Both the position numbers and the translations under genes were made by a program. 64,000 nt of DNA from Micromonospora chersina. Lineage in GTDB: Bacteria > Actinomycetota > Actinomycetes > Mycobacteriales > Micromonosporaceae. The notes under the pieces were generated by a model. The model worked only from the letters and a program-made list of their open reading frames with translations. It was not told the DNA's origin and did no database searches. Location of the stretch: positions 1,488,001 through 1,552,000 of the forward strand of contig NZ_FMIB01000002.1 of the NCBI RefSeq assembly GCF_900091475.1. The letters are read 5' to 3'. Shown here in pieces: positions 34,638 to 42,318 of the stretch (position 1 is the stretch's first letter; each line of letters starts with the position of its first letter).

Positions 34638-34664
34638 GTACCCCACGCCCGATCTTCTCTAACC
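34638..34664 (-). promoter_or_regulatory. Sigma-B/F-type promoter for the repeat-peptide/JmjC operon
   Basis: On the minus strand: GGTTA, 16 nt, GGGTAC, ending 52 bp before the ATG at 34585. The -10 is exact, and the -35 has one mismatch to GGTTT. Confidence 0.5.
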
Positions 34665-34858
34665 ACACCGTAGACGCCCGGACCCGGCCGCACGGATGGT
34701 TCGCCGGGCCCGGCGCGGGTCCCCTGTCGTGGCAGGTCATGGGGCTCACCGGCGCCGGCGGACGTGCCGGCAGGCGGTGCCCGCGGGGTCGCCGGGCGGC
34801 GGGCCGGCGCGTCCGGTGCCAGGATGGCGGGAAGGGAGCACGCGGGAAGGGGGTGGCC

Positions 34859-35596
34859 GTGGGGCAGCCGGAGCCGTTGACGCCGCTGGCCGAGGACTGG
34901 CAGCGGGCGCTCGCCGTGGTGGCCCACCCGGACGACCTGGAGTTCGGCGCGGCCGCCGCGGTGGCCCGCTGGACCGGGCAGGGCAAGCAGGTCGTCTACT
35001 GCCTGCTCACCAGCGGCGAGGCGGGCATCGACGGGATGCCGCCGGAGCGCAGCCGGGTGCTGCGGGAGGAGGAGCAGCGGGCCTCCGCCGCCGTCGTCGG
35101 GGTGGACACCGTCGAGTTCCTCGGCCTCCCCGACGGGCTCCTGGAGTACGGCGTGGCGCTGCGCCGCGAGATCGCCGCGGTGGTGCGCCGGCACCGCCCC
35201 GACATCGTGCTCACCAACAACTTCCGGGACACCTGGGACGGGGCGTACGCGCTGAACCACCACATCGCCTGCGGGCGGGCCACGCTGGACGCGGTCCGCG
35301 ACGCCGGCAACCGGTGGATCTTCCCCGAGCAGCTCACCGACGGCGTACGGCCGTGGTCGCGGGTCCGCGAGGTGTGGGCGGCCGGCTCCCCCGAGGCCCG
35401 GCACGGGGTGGACGTGACCGCCACGTTCGACCGCGGGGTGGCGTCGCTGCGGGCGCACGGGGCCTACCTGAGCGGGCTCGGCGACGGCGGTTTCGACGCC
35501 GAGGAGTTCCTCGAGGGGCTGGCCCGGCCGGCCGGCAGCCGGCTGGGCGTCCGGCACGGCGCCGCCTTCGAGGTCTTCCGGATCGACCTCGCCTAG
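34859..35596 (+). CDS. PIG-L family deacetylase
   Basis: A 245-residue zinc deacetylase of the LmbE/PIG-L type. The metal motif is VVAHPDDLEFGAAAAVARW near residue 20, with the second site NHHIACGRATLDAVRDAGN near 135 and TNNFRDTWDGAYALNHH just before it. Family members remove N-acetyl from GlcNAc-containing metabolites such as those of mycothiol and bacillithiol pathways; the MshB and Mca roles cannot be told apart here, and this shorter form is probably neither. The GTG at 34859 is chosen over 34853 for its spacing from GGAAGG. It is 9 bp before the DUF72 gene. Confidence 0.88.
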   Translation: MGQPEPLTPLAEDWQRALAVVAHPDDLEFGAAAAVARWTGQGKQVVYCLLTSGEAGIDGMPPERSRVLREEEQRASAAVVGVDTVEFLGLPDGLLEYGVALRREIAAVVRRHRPDIVLTNNFRDTWDGAYALNHHIACGRATLDAVRDAGNRWIFPEQLTDGVRPWSRVREVWAAGSPEARHGVDVTATFDRGVASLRAHGAYLSGLGDGGFDAEEFLEGLARPAGSRLGVRHGAAFEVFRIDLA

Positions 35597-35605
35597 GCGG
35601 CCGGG

Positions 35606-36442
35606 ATGATCCTCGTCGGCACGTCGGGCTGGCAGTACCGGGACTGGCGCGAGCGCTTCTACCCGGCGAAGCTGCCGCAGCGGCTCTGGCTGGAGCACTT
35701 CGCCGCGCGGTTCGCCACCGTCGAGGTCAACAACGCCTTCTACCGGCTCCCCGAGCGGGACACCTTCGTGGCCTGGCGGGATCGCACGCCTGACGACTTC
35801 TGCGTGGCGGTGAAGATGAGCCGCTACCTGACCCACATCAAGCGGCTGCGGGAGCCGGCCGAGCCGGTGGCCCGCTTCCTGGACCGGGCCACGGGGCTGG
35901 GCGACCGGCTGGGCCCGGTGCTGGTGCAACTGCCGCCCACCATGCGGGCCGACCCGGTGGCCCTGGAGGCGACGCTGCGGCTGTTCCCCGCCGAGGTGCG
36001 GGTGGCGGTCGAGCCGCGGCACCCGTCGTGGTGGACCGACGACACCCGGCGCGTGCTGGAGCGCCACCGGGCGGCGCTGGTGTGGGCGGACCGGCTGAGC
36101 CGTCCGATCACCCCGCTGTGGCGCACCACCGACTTCGGCTACCTGCGCCTGCACGAGGGCCGGGCCCGGCCGTGGCCCCGCTACGGCCGGGCCGCGCTGG
36201 CCACCTGGGTGCGCCGGCTGGCCACCGCCTTCCCGGCCGGCGAGCCGGCGTACGTCTACTTCAACAACGACCCGGGCGGCGCGGCGATCGTCGACGCGGT
36301 GGCCTTCGCCGGGCTGGCCCGGCGGGCCGGGCTGCCGGTCACCCGCACGCCACCGGCCCGCCCCGCCACGCTGGCGGAACGGGCCGGGAACGGTGTGGTC
36401 ACGGGATCATCCGACCCAGGTCCTTCGGCATCGCCGACTTGA
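35606..36442 (+). CDS. DUF72 domain-containing protein
   Basis: A 278-residue YecE-like TIM-barrel protein. Hallmarks are MILVGTSGWQYRDWRERFYP, TVEVNNAFYRLPE, VAVKMSRYLTHIKRL, VLVQLPPTMRAD and AYVYFNNDPGGAAI. The family's activity is unknown. A second DUF72 gene of a different subgroup lies at 38482. The 3' end overlaps the convergent DUF2267 gene by 44 bp. Confidence 0.92.
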   Translation: MILVGTSGWQYRDWRERFYPAKLPQRLWLEHFAARFATVEVNNAFYRLPERDTFVAWRDRTPDDFCVAVKMSRYLTHIKRLREPAEPVARFLDRATGLGDRLGPVLVQLPPTMRADPVALEATLRLFPAEVRVAVEPRHPSWWTDDTRRVLERHRAALVWADRLSRPITPLWRTTDFGYLRLHEGRARPWPRYGRAALATWVRRLATAFPAGEPAYVYFNNDPGGAAIVDAVAFAGLARRAGLPVTRTPPARPATLAERAGNGVVTGSSDPGPSASPT

Positions 36443-36827
36443 CGTCCTCCCATTCGCCCTGGGTCACGTGCTTGCGCAGGGTGTCCAGCACCACCTGCAC
36501 CACCCGCTCGGTACCGCCCTCCACGTCGTACGGGAAGCCCTGGCGGACCTCGTAGAGGAAGTCTTCGCGGTTCAACTTGATCGGCACGTTCTCCGGCTGC
36601 CACCCGTCGAAGTAGACGCCCCGCAGCAGCACCGGCAACTGTTGGGCGAACTCGACGCTCTGCCCCACCGGCATCCGGTCCCGCAGCAGGTGCAGCACCG
36701 TACGTATCGCCGCGTAGGACTGGTTGCGGCACTCCTTCGGCCAGCCGTACGCCGATTCGATCTCCTTGAGCATCACGTTCGTCTTGTCCAGCGAGGACTC
36801 GAACGCGGAAATCATCTGCTCAGCCAT
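36399..36827 (-). CDS. DUF2267 domain-containing protein
   Basis: A 142-residue protein with the DUF2267 pattern: SAYGWPKECRNQSYAAIRTV near residue 25, HLLRDRMPVGQSVEFAQQLP, LLRGVYFDGWQPENVP, and REDFLYEVRQGF. The family is common among stress-associated actinobacterial genes but has no known activity. The ATG overlaps the preceding small gene by eight bases. Its last 44 bases are antisense to the end of the DUF72 gene. Confidence 0.88.
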   Translation of the reverse strand: MAEQMISAFESSLDKTNVMLKEIESAYGWPKECRNQSYAAIRTVLHLLRDRMPVGQSVEFAQQLPVLLRGVYFDGWQPENVPIKLNREDFLYEVRQGFPYDVEGGTERVVQVVLDTLRKHVTQGEWEDVKSAMPKDLGRMIP

Positions 36828-37014
36828 CTGCCCACCCCCGTGCGTCGGTTTCCCAGCGGCGGTCGTCGGTGCGCCCCGGCGGCCCACTGGGCCCCCGCCA
36901 GAGCCGGGTCGGGCTGAACCGACCGGGCCGCGCGCCCCGCCGGGGCAGGTCGGACCTGCCGACCACGTGCAGCACCCCGCCGCGACGGCGATCCGCTACG
37001 ACCCGCACCGTCAT
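36820..37014 (-). CDS. Small basic hypothetical protein
   Basis: A 64-residue frame (MTVRVVADRRRGGVLHVVGR at the start) with AGGAGG seven bases before its ATG at 37014. Its stop overlaps the DUF2267 start by eight bases, so the two would be coupled. The protein is arginine-rich and low in complexity. I recognise no family, but the ribosome site and overlap favour a real gene. Confidence 0.5.
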   Translation of the reverse strand: MTVRVVADRRRGGVLHVVGRSDLPRRGARPGRFSPTRLWRGPSGPPGRTDDRRWETDARGWADG

Positions 37015-37089
37015 GACCCCACCTCCTCCTCGGCCGCGCGGTCGTGTCGGTCGACGGACCGCGCACACCGTCCATGCTGCGCGGCGGCC

Positions 37090-37108
37090 GGGTGAGGCCG
37101 GCTCACCC
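37090..37108. repeat. Short inverted repeat upstream of the small basic gene
   Basis: GGGTGAG (37090-37096) and CTCACCC (37102-37108) form a perfect short hairpin. Two more GGGTGAAC copies follow at 37114 and 37144. The cluster could bind a regulator or be chance in G-rich DNA. Confidence 0.3.
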
Positions 37109-37182
37109 TGTCCGGGTGAACCACCGGCCGGCGTCGTGCGGGCGGGTGAACGTGGTGACGCCGTGGGGAGGCGACAGTCGCC

Positions 37183-37794
37183 CTAGACCGAACCGGCGCG
37201 GGCGAGCTGCGCGGTGCTCTTCTCGCGGGACGGTTCGTCGCCCGGTCGAACGGAGGTCCACAGCCGCCGGATGAGGATCGGACCGATCACCCAGTAGCCG
37301 AGCGACGTGTAGAAGCCGGGAAAGCCCAGGTCGCCGGAGACGGCGTCGTAGACGAGGTGGCCCACGGCGTTGCCCATCGCGCCCATGACGGCGAAGAACC
37401 ACGTGATCAACAGTGGGACCCGCCATCCGCGGTAGATGGCGATGCCACCGACGGCGAAGGCCGCGTACGAGATCATGTTGATCCAGACGAACATGGTGAG
37501 GCTCATCGGGTCCGCCCCGAAGACCTCGGTCGGCCAGCGGCGGTTGAACCCGGCGGTGAACTCCTCGGCGAAATGGACGAACTGCCAGGCGAAGGCGAGC
37601 AGGTAGATCGGGAGCACCTTGGCCGGATCGGGAGCCCGTCGGTTCGTGGTCGCCAGGTGGGCGAGGTACGCGAGGACCATCGCGGGGATGAAGGTCAGCC
37701 ACAGGGCCAGCCCCGGTGAGAGCCAGGCGAACAGGCAGATCAGTGCGAGAGCGACAACCCCCGCCGCAACGGCGTTCCTCCGGGTCTCGGTCAT
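37183..37794 (-). CDS. HXXEE domain-containing membrane protein
   Basis: A 203-residue membrane protein with five to six hydrophobic helices (AAGVVALALICLFAWLSPGL, WLTFIPAMVLAYLAHLA, LLITWFFAVMGAMGNAVGHL). The family motif is visible as FVHFAEEFTAGFNRRWP, with a second histidine in NAVGHLVYDA. Function is unknown. GGAGG lies four bases before the ATG at 37794. It faces a TetR regulator across two operators, so it is the probable target of that repressor. Confidence 0.85.
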   Translation of the reverse strand: MTETRRNAVAAGVVALALICLFAWLSPGLALWLTFIPAMVLAYLAHLATTNRRAPDPAKVLPIYLLAFAWQFVHFAEEFTAGFNRRWPTEVFGADPMSLTMFVWINMISYAAFAVGGIAIYRGWRVPLLITWFFAVMGAMGNAVGHLVYDAVSGDLGFPGFYTSLGYWVIGPILIRRLWTSVRPGDEPSREKSTAQLARAGSV

Positions 37795-37842
37795 GTGTCC
37801 TCCGGGTTCTGGGCGCGGCTCCACGATGGAGCCCACAATGTT

Positions 37843-37859
37843 TGCCAACAGCGTTGGCA
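37843..37859. promoter_or_regulatory. TetR operator 1
   Basis: TGCCAACAGCGTTGGCA is a 17-bp palindrome (TGCCAAC, 3 nt, GTTGGCA) between the divergent HXXEE and tetR-type genes, nearer the former. Confidence 0.75.
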
Positions 37860-37887
37860 TATTGATGGTAGGCACCCCAACGGCGTT

Positions 37888-37904
37888 TGCCAACACTGTT
37901 GGCT
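37888..37904. promoter_or_regulatory. TetR operator 2
   Basis: TGCCAACACTGTTGGCT repeats the operator-1 arms GCCAAC/GTTGGC with its centre 45 bp away. It touches the TAGACT -10 box (37904-37909) of the tetR-type gene, so binding should block it. Confidence 0.75.
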
Positions 37905-37915
37905 AGACTGCGGTG

Positions 37916-38470
37916 ATGGCCTTCACCGAACGGTCCGCCCGGGCGCGGGCCGCCATCCTCGCCGCGGCGGCGCGGAGGTTCGCCGATGACGGCTACGAAT
38001 CGACGACCGTCCGCGCGATCGCCGCCGACGCCGGAGTGGACCCCTCCATGGTGATCCGATACTTCACCAGCAAGGCGGACCTCTTCTACGCGGTGGCCGC
38101 CGCCGAGCTACCCCCGCTCGACATGCCGGCCAATAGCGCCGACTTCGCCGCCACCTACGCCAGGACGTTCGTCGACGTGTGGGAGGACGGCGGCCACGCC
38201 CTGGCGAACCTGTTCCGCGCCGCCCCTACCCACGCCGACGCCGCCCACCGACTGCAACAAATCCTCGACCGGCAGCTGATGCCGTTCTTCCGGGAGTCCT
38301 TCCCGGACCGGCCGGACATCGACCAGCAGGCGGCGCTCGTCCTGAGCCAGACCATCGGCGTCATCTACTGCCGTTACCTGCTGAAGATGGAGCCGCTCGC
38401 CTCCATGAGCAGGGACACGCTGGAGCAGGCGATCAGCGGCGTCATCCGGCACCACCTGGGCGAGGCGTGA
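37916..38470 (+). CDS. TetR/AcrR-family transcriptional regulator
   Basis: A 184-residue repressor. The DNA-binding domain has ARAAILAAAARRFADDGYEST, TVRAIAADAGVDPSMVIRYF and the conserved TSKADLFYAV (about 9-52). The C-terminal ligand domain matches the TetR_C_17-like group with TYARTFVDVWEDGGHALANLF. The ATG at 37916 is favoured because TAGACT lies six bases upstream (leaderless). Two identical palindromes in the gap to the divergent HXXEE gene indicate autoregulation and control of that gene. Confidence 0.92.
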   Translation: MAFTERSARARAAILAAAARRFADDGYESTTVRAIAADAGVDPSMVIRYFTSKADLFYAVAAAELPPLDMPANSADFAATYARTFVDVWEDGGHALANLFRAAPTHADAAHRLQQILDRQLMPFFRESFPDRPDIDQQAALVLSQTIGVIYCRYLLKMEPLASMSRDTLEQAISGVIRHHLGEA

Positions 38471-38481
38471 CCCGGGCGCGT

Positions 38482-39351
38482 TCAGTCCCCCAGCAGGGCC
38501 TGTAGCTGCTGCCCGTTGCGCTGGGCGTAGTCGCGGTAGCAGTTGTTCATGAGCACGTGGGTGCTCTCGGCCTCGCCGGCCAGCTCGCACAGTTTCGGCG
38601 CCCAGTCGCGCAGTTCCCGCTTCGAGTAGTCGTAGCCGAACTTCTCGTGGATGTCCTTGCTGGTCCACTTGTCGCTGTGCCCGTGGAAGCGGACCACCGC
38701 GAGGTCCGCGGTGGCCGCCAGGACCGGGGGTACGGAGGACTTGTGCCCCTGCGGCATGTCCACGCAGACGAACGGCAGTTCGTGCTGGCGCAGGAAGCCC
38801 AGCGTCTCCTCGGCGTTGTCGCCGTCGAACCAGGAGGCGTGCCGGAACTCGAAGACCGGGCGCAGCGGGTCGCACCGCCGCGCCACCTCCAGGAGATACT
38901 GCTTGTTGTCCCGCCGGATGGTGAACCAGGGCGGGAACTGGAACAGGATGGCGCCCAGCTTGCCGGCCTCGACCAGCGGGTCGAGGGCGGACAGGAAGCG
39001 GGTCCACACCTCCTCGTACGCCTGCGGCGGCAGGTCGTCCGGGTAGACGTTCTTCTTCTCCGTCTCCGGGCGCAGGTCCTTGTAGAGCGCGGACACCCGG
39101 GTCGGGTGGCCGGTCAGCAGGCTGAACGCCTTGACGTTGAAGGTGAAGCCGGGCGGCGTGCGCTCCACCCAGAGCCGCGCGGTCCGCTCGGCGGGCGGCG
39201 AGTAGTAGGTGGCGTCCACCTCGACCAGCGGGAACTGCCGGGCGTAGTAGGACAGCCGCTTCTCCGGCGTGTCGGCCGTGGCCGGGTACCAGCCGGAGTC
39301 GAGCAGGGTCGGGTCGGTCCAGGAGGCGGTGCCCACCTTGATGTCACCCAT
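38482..39351 (-). CDS. DUF72 domain-containing protein (second copy)
   Basis: A 289-residue YecE-like protein of another subgroup: MGDIKVGTASWTDPTLLDSG, VEVDATYYSPPAERTARLW, FTFNVKAFSLLTGHPTRV, ILFQFPPWF, FEFRHASWF and FHGHSDKWTSKD, then VLMNNCYRDYAQRNGQQL. It is larger than the DUF72 at 35606 and only distantly alike. The activity is unknown. It is convergent with the TetR gene. Confidence 0.92.
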   Translation of the reverse strand: MGDIKVGTASWTDPTLLDSGWYPATADTPEKRLSYYARQFPLVEVDATYYSPPAERTARLWVERTPPGFTFNVKAFSLLTGHPTRVSALYKDLRPETEKKNVYPDDLPPQAYEEVWTRFLSALDPLVEAGKLGAILFQFPPWFTIRRDNKQYLLEVARRCDPLRPVFEFRHASWFDGDNAEETLGFLRQHELPFVCVDMPQGHKSSVPPVLAATADLAVVRFHGHSDKWTSKDIHEKFGYDYSKRELRDWAPKLCELAGEAESTHVLMNNCYRDYAQRNGQQLQALLGD

Positions 39352-39396
39352 CTGGCGAGTCCACCGCCATCCGGACCGACCGGCAACCCGTACGGC

Positions 39397-39795
39397 TCAG
39401 GCCGCCCGCCGCTCCCGGGTCTGCTTGCAGGTCACACAGGAGGTGGCGGACGGGAAGATCTCCAGCCGCTCCACGGGGATCGGCGCGGAGCAGCCCTCGC
39501 AGAAGCCGTAGGTGCCCTCATCGAGCCGGGTGAGCGCGTGCTCGAACTGGGCGCGCCGGTCCAGGATGGTGCGCAGCAGGGACTGTGCGGTGTCCCGCTC
39601 GGCGGTCTTGGTGCCGCTGTCGGCCTGGTCGTCGCCGGCGGTGTCGCCGACCTCGACGAGCCGGAGCACCTGGCTCTGCAGCACGGCCTGCTCGTACTCC
39701 GCGGTCAGCTCGTCGTACCGCGACGTCAGGGACTGCCGGATCTGGTCGACCTCCGCCTGGGAGCGGCCCGTGGCTGTCGTGTCGTGGACGAGCAT
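39397..39795 (-). CDS. TraR/DksA-type zinc-finger protein
   Basis: A 132-residue protein. The N-terminal two-thirds are a helical hairpin (AEVDQIRQSLTSRYDELTAE, SLLRTILDRRAQFEHALTRL). The C-terminal finger reads GFCEGCSAPIPVERLEIFP then SCVTCKQTRER, four cysteines in C-x2-C pairs. DksA relatives act in the RNA polymerase secondary channel; the actinobacterial forms are less well defined. The coiled-coil tip lacks the paired aspartates of E. coli DksA, so mechanism is uncertain. A long leader carries a hairpin, and a sigma-B/F-type promoter lies 109 bp upstream. Confidence 0.88.
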   Translation of the reverse strand: MLVHDTTATGRSQAEVDQIRQSLTSRYDELTAEYEQAVLQSQVLRLVEVGDTAGDDQADSGTKTAERDTAQSLLRTILDRRAQFEHALTRLDEGTYGFCEGCSAPIPVERLEIFPSATSCVTCKQTRERRAA

Positions 39796-39825
39796 CGCTG
39801 CCTGCCTTTCCTGGGGCCTCATACG

Positions 39826-39852
39826 GTTCCGGGGCGGCGAGCGCCCCGGAAC
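39826..39852 (-). promoter_or_regulatory. Leader hairpin of the DksA-type gene
   Basis: GTTCCGGGGCG (39826-39836) pairs perfectly with CGCCCCGGAAC (39842-39852), inside the 5' untranslated region about 30 bp before the ATG. It may tune translation or transcript stability. Confidence 0.45.
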
Positions 39853-39904
39853 GTGGTCCGATGGATGCGCGGGCGAGATCACCCGTGCCTTGTGAGCCGG
39901 GCGA

Positions 39905-39931
39905 TTACCCGCCCGCTCCGCGGATCAAACC
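39905..39931 (-). promoter_or_regulatory. Sigma-B/F-type promoter for the DksA-type gene
   Basis: On the minus strand: GGTTT, 16 nt, GGGTAA. Both boxes match, and the site ends 109 bp before the ATG at 39795. Confidence 0.6.
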
Positions 39932-40040
39932 GGGGATTTCCGTGTTCTTCGTGGCCGTTCGTGCGCGCCTGTGCCGGTCGGACCGTGCCCGTCCCTGCCG
40001 GTCCGCCGCCGGTCGTCCGGAAGAGGGTGATACGTCCGGG

Positions 40041-40670
40041 TCAGTCGCGCTCGACCAGGGCGGGGTGCCGCGGGTCGTCGGCGCGGACCACCACGTCGGC
40101 GAAGGAGGCCGGGTCGACCTCGTCGGTGTACCGGGCGAAGGCCGGCAGGGTCCAGCGCAGCTCCGGGTCGGTCCGCCGGTCCAGGGCCGCCGGGGAGAGC
40201 ACCAGGTGGACGGTGACGTCGAACGGCAGGCCGCCGCCGAGCAGCAGCGCGCCGCTGACCAGGACCACCCCGCCGGGCGGGAGGTCGACGTACGGGGCGC
40301 GGCTGGCCCGGTCGGTGGCCGCGTCCCACAGCGACGGGAGCAGCCGCCCCGACCCGTCCGGGCCGGCCGGGTCGAGCACCTCCCGCCGCAGGCCGGCCTC
40401 GTCGACCCAGCCCTCGTAGTACGCGTCGGGGTTGGTCCGGCCGTGTTCGAGGCGGATCGAGGCCGGCCGGAGGAAGTCGGCGGCCCGGACGTGCAGAACG
40501 GGGCGGCCGGCGGCGCGCAGCGGGTCGACCAGGGCGGCGGCGAGGGCGTCCGGCTCGGCGGCCGGCGGGCCGTCCACGGCCACCCGCAGCCGGCCGGGCA
40601 CGGCGGCGTGGGCGAGGCGGTCGGCCAACTCGGTGCGGAGCAGCTCGGGCGTGATGGGGCGGACGCGCAT
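40041..40670 (-). CDS. Uridine-kinase-like protein with a degenerate P-loop
   Basis: A 209-residue protein whose frame follows the uridine kinase fold of actinobacteria: LRVAVDGPPAAEPDALAAAL, VLHVRAADFLRPASIRLEHG, NPDAYYEGWVDEAGLRREVL and PPGGVVLVSGALLLGGGLPF. The glycine-rich GxxxxGK[ST] loop expected after VAVDG is replaced by PPAAEPDA, with no lysine or serine/threonine in place. It is therefore probably unable to bind ATP in the usual way. The rest of the fold is kept, which argues for a changed role rather than decay. Confidence 0.8.
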   Translation of the reverse strand: MRVRPITPELLRTELADRLAHAAVPGRLRVAVDGPPAAEPDALAAALVDPLRAAGRPVLHVRAADFLRPASIRLEHGRTNPDAYYEGWVDEAGLRREVLDPAGPDGSGRLLPSLWDAATDRASRAPYVDLPPGGVVLVSGALLLGGGLPFDVTVHLVLSPAALDRRTDPELRWTLPAFARYTDEVDPASFADVVVRADDPRHPALVERD

Positions 40671-40774
40671 CCGACCATCCTGCCCGGCGGGCGGGAGGGC
40701 TCACCACGCGATCCGCCGGGCGGTCGGGGCTCCGTCCGGAGAGGGATCGGCACGTGGCGGGCCGGACCCGGGCG

Positions 40775-41383
40775 TCAGCCGGTGCGGTCGATGGTCACCC
40801 GCGCGTCGTCGGCCAGCCGGTAGCCGACCCCGTAGACCGTGGTGACCAGCGGGACGTCCACCCCGACCTTGCCGCGCAGCCGGCGCACGTGCACGTCGAC
40901 GGTGCGGACGCCGGCGTGCTCGTAGCCCCAGACGGCATTGAGAAGTTGCAATCGGGTGAACACCCGGCGGGGGTGGGCGACGAGGTGCAGCAGCAGGTCG
41001 AACTCCAGCCGGGTCAGCGGCAGCGGCTCGCCGTCGCGGAGCACGGACCGGGACGCGGCCAGGATGTGCAGGGTGGGGATCGTCGGCGCGAGCGGGCGCC
41101 CCGTGGAGCGGCCGGGCGGCGCGGGGTCGGGGCGGCGCTCCGTCGGGACGGCGCCGGTGCTGATCACGGCGTCGCCGCGTTCGAGCAGCTCACGAGCCGC
41201 GTCCAGGAGCCGGCGGGCGGCCGGGGTGAGCGACTCCTCGCAGGCCAGCGGGATGTTCAGGGTCACCGTGAGCACGGGGGCCGAGGTGTTGGCGGGGCGA
41301 CGCTGGCCGCCGGGGGGACGACCCGGAACCGCGGGTTGGGACGTATGCCATCCGGCGCGCGACGAGGCGGGGCTGACCGACAT
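40775..41383 (-). CDS. Winged-helix domain protein (OmpR/PhoB C-terminal type), copy 1
   Basis: A 202-residue protein without a receiver domain. The C-terminal half is an OmpR-type winged helix: LPLTRLEFDLLLHLVAHPRR, VFTRLQLLNAVWGYEHAGVR, TVDVHVRRLRGKVGVDVPLV and TVYGVGYRL. The N-terminal 100 residues are not conserved, with a short hydrophobic beta segment (APVLTVTLNIPLACEE). AAGGAGG lies four bases from the ATG. It is a close paralogue of the gene at 41686 and probably arose by tandem duplication. Confidence 0.88.
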   Translation of the reverse strand: MSVSPASSRAGWHTSQPAVPGRPPGGQRRPANTSAPVLTVTLNIPLACEESLTPAARRLLDAARELLERGDAVISTGAVPTERRPDPAPPGRSTGRPLAPTIPTLHILAASRSVLRDGEPLPLTRLEFDLLLHLVAHPRRVFTRLQLLNAVWGYEHAGVRTVDVHVRRLRGKVGVDVPLVTTVYGVGYRLADDARVTIDRTG

Positions 41384-41637
41384 GGTCCTCCTTGGCTGGT
41401 CCGGGTATCTCCCCACGGCCCGGGACGCCGCTTCATCGATGCTTCCCGGCGCCTGTGCGAGGGTCAAGGGGCGGCTGCGTTGCATGAATGTGACAATTGG
41501 CGAACACATCGCAGCCGCGTGCTCGCTCTGCGTACGAGGCCCGTTGATTACAGCAGAGCGCCGAGTTGACCCGGTACGGGGGGTCCCCGCCCGGTTCACA
41601 ATGGCCGGTGCTAGCTCCGGCGGCGCGGGAACGTGAA

Positions 41638-41668
41638 CGCGGCGCACCCGTGATCCGGGTGCGCCGCG
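41638..41668 (-). terminator. Hairpin terminator after winged-helix copy 2
   Basis: CGCGGCGCACCCG (41638-41650) and CGGGTGCGCCGCG (41656-41668) form a perfect 13-bp stem with a 5-nt loop, 17 bp after the stop. The remaining 250 bp up to copy 1 hold no recognised gene. Confidence 0.8.
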
Positions 41669-41685
41669 TGCCGGCCGGGGCGGCC

Positions 41686-42267
41686 TCAGCGCTCGCCGTC
41701 CACCACGATGCGGGCCTCGTCGGCGAGGCGGTAGCCGACGCCGTACACGGTGGTCACCAGCGGCGTGTCGACGCCGAGCTTGGCCCGCAGCCGGCGCACG
41801 TGGACGTCCACGGTGCGGGCCACGGCGTGCTCGTAGCCCCAGACGTTGGCGAGAAGTTGCCGCCGGGTGAACACCCGCCGGGGATGTTCGGCGAGGAAGA
41901 GCAGCAGGTCGTACTCGATCCGGGTGAGGGTCACCTCGACGCCGTCGTGGCGGACCCGGCGGGTGCCGGTCAGGATGCGTACCGTGCCGGGCTCCTCGGC
42001 CCCGGCGGGCGGCTCCGGCGGCGCGGCGGCGCGGCGCACGTCGAGCACGGCGCGGGCGGCCCGGTGCTCCTCGGGCCGGAGCAGGCCCTCGCCGGAGGCG
42101 GCGAGCTCGTCCAGCAGGTCGACCAGCCGGGCCAGGCCGGGTGTCAGCGGGCCGGCGCCCAGGTCGAGGGTGATGGTCAGGGTCGGGGCGGTACGCGGCC
42201 GGGGCGGGAGGGCCCGGTCGGGGCGGCCCGGCCGGGCGGGACGGGAGGTGATGGCGACGACGGACAT
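41686..42267 (-). CDS. Winged-helix domain protein (OmpR/PhoB C-terminal type), copy 2
   Basis: A 193-residue paralogue of the preceding gene. Its C-terminal winged helix reads VTLTRIEYDLLLFLAEHPRR, VFTRRQLLANVWGYEHAVAR, TVDVHVRRLRAKLGVDTPLV. The N-terminus again has a hydrophobic strand (APTLTITLDLGAGPLTPGLA) in place of a receiver domain, so it is an orphan output-like regulator with an unknown sensing region. AGGAGG lies about five bases from the ATG. It has its own terminator and is downstream of the rhodanese/cysteine dioxygenase pair. Confidence 0.88.
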   Translation of the reverse strand: MSVVAITSRPARPGRPDRALPPRPRTAPTLTITLDLGAGPLTPGLARLVDLLDELAASGEGLLRPEEHRAARAVLDVRRAAAPPEPPAGAEEPGTVRILTGTRRVRHDGVEVTLTRIEYDLLLFLAEHPRRVFTRRQLLANVWGYEHAVARTVDVHVRRLRAKLGVDTPLVTTVYGVGYRLADEARIVVDGER

Positions 42268-42288
42268 GGGGCCTCCTGTGCGGGCGGT

Positions 42289-42317
42289 CGCCCCGCCCCA
42301 CCGGGTGCGGCGGGGCG
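42289..42317 (-). terminator. Hairpin terminator after the rhodanese gene
   Basis: CGCCCCGCC (42289-42297) pairs with GGCGGGGCG (42309-42317) immediately after the rhodanese stop. Confidence 0.7.
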
Positions 42318-42318
42318 G

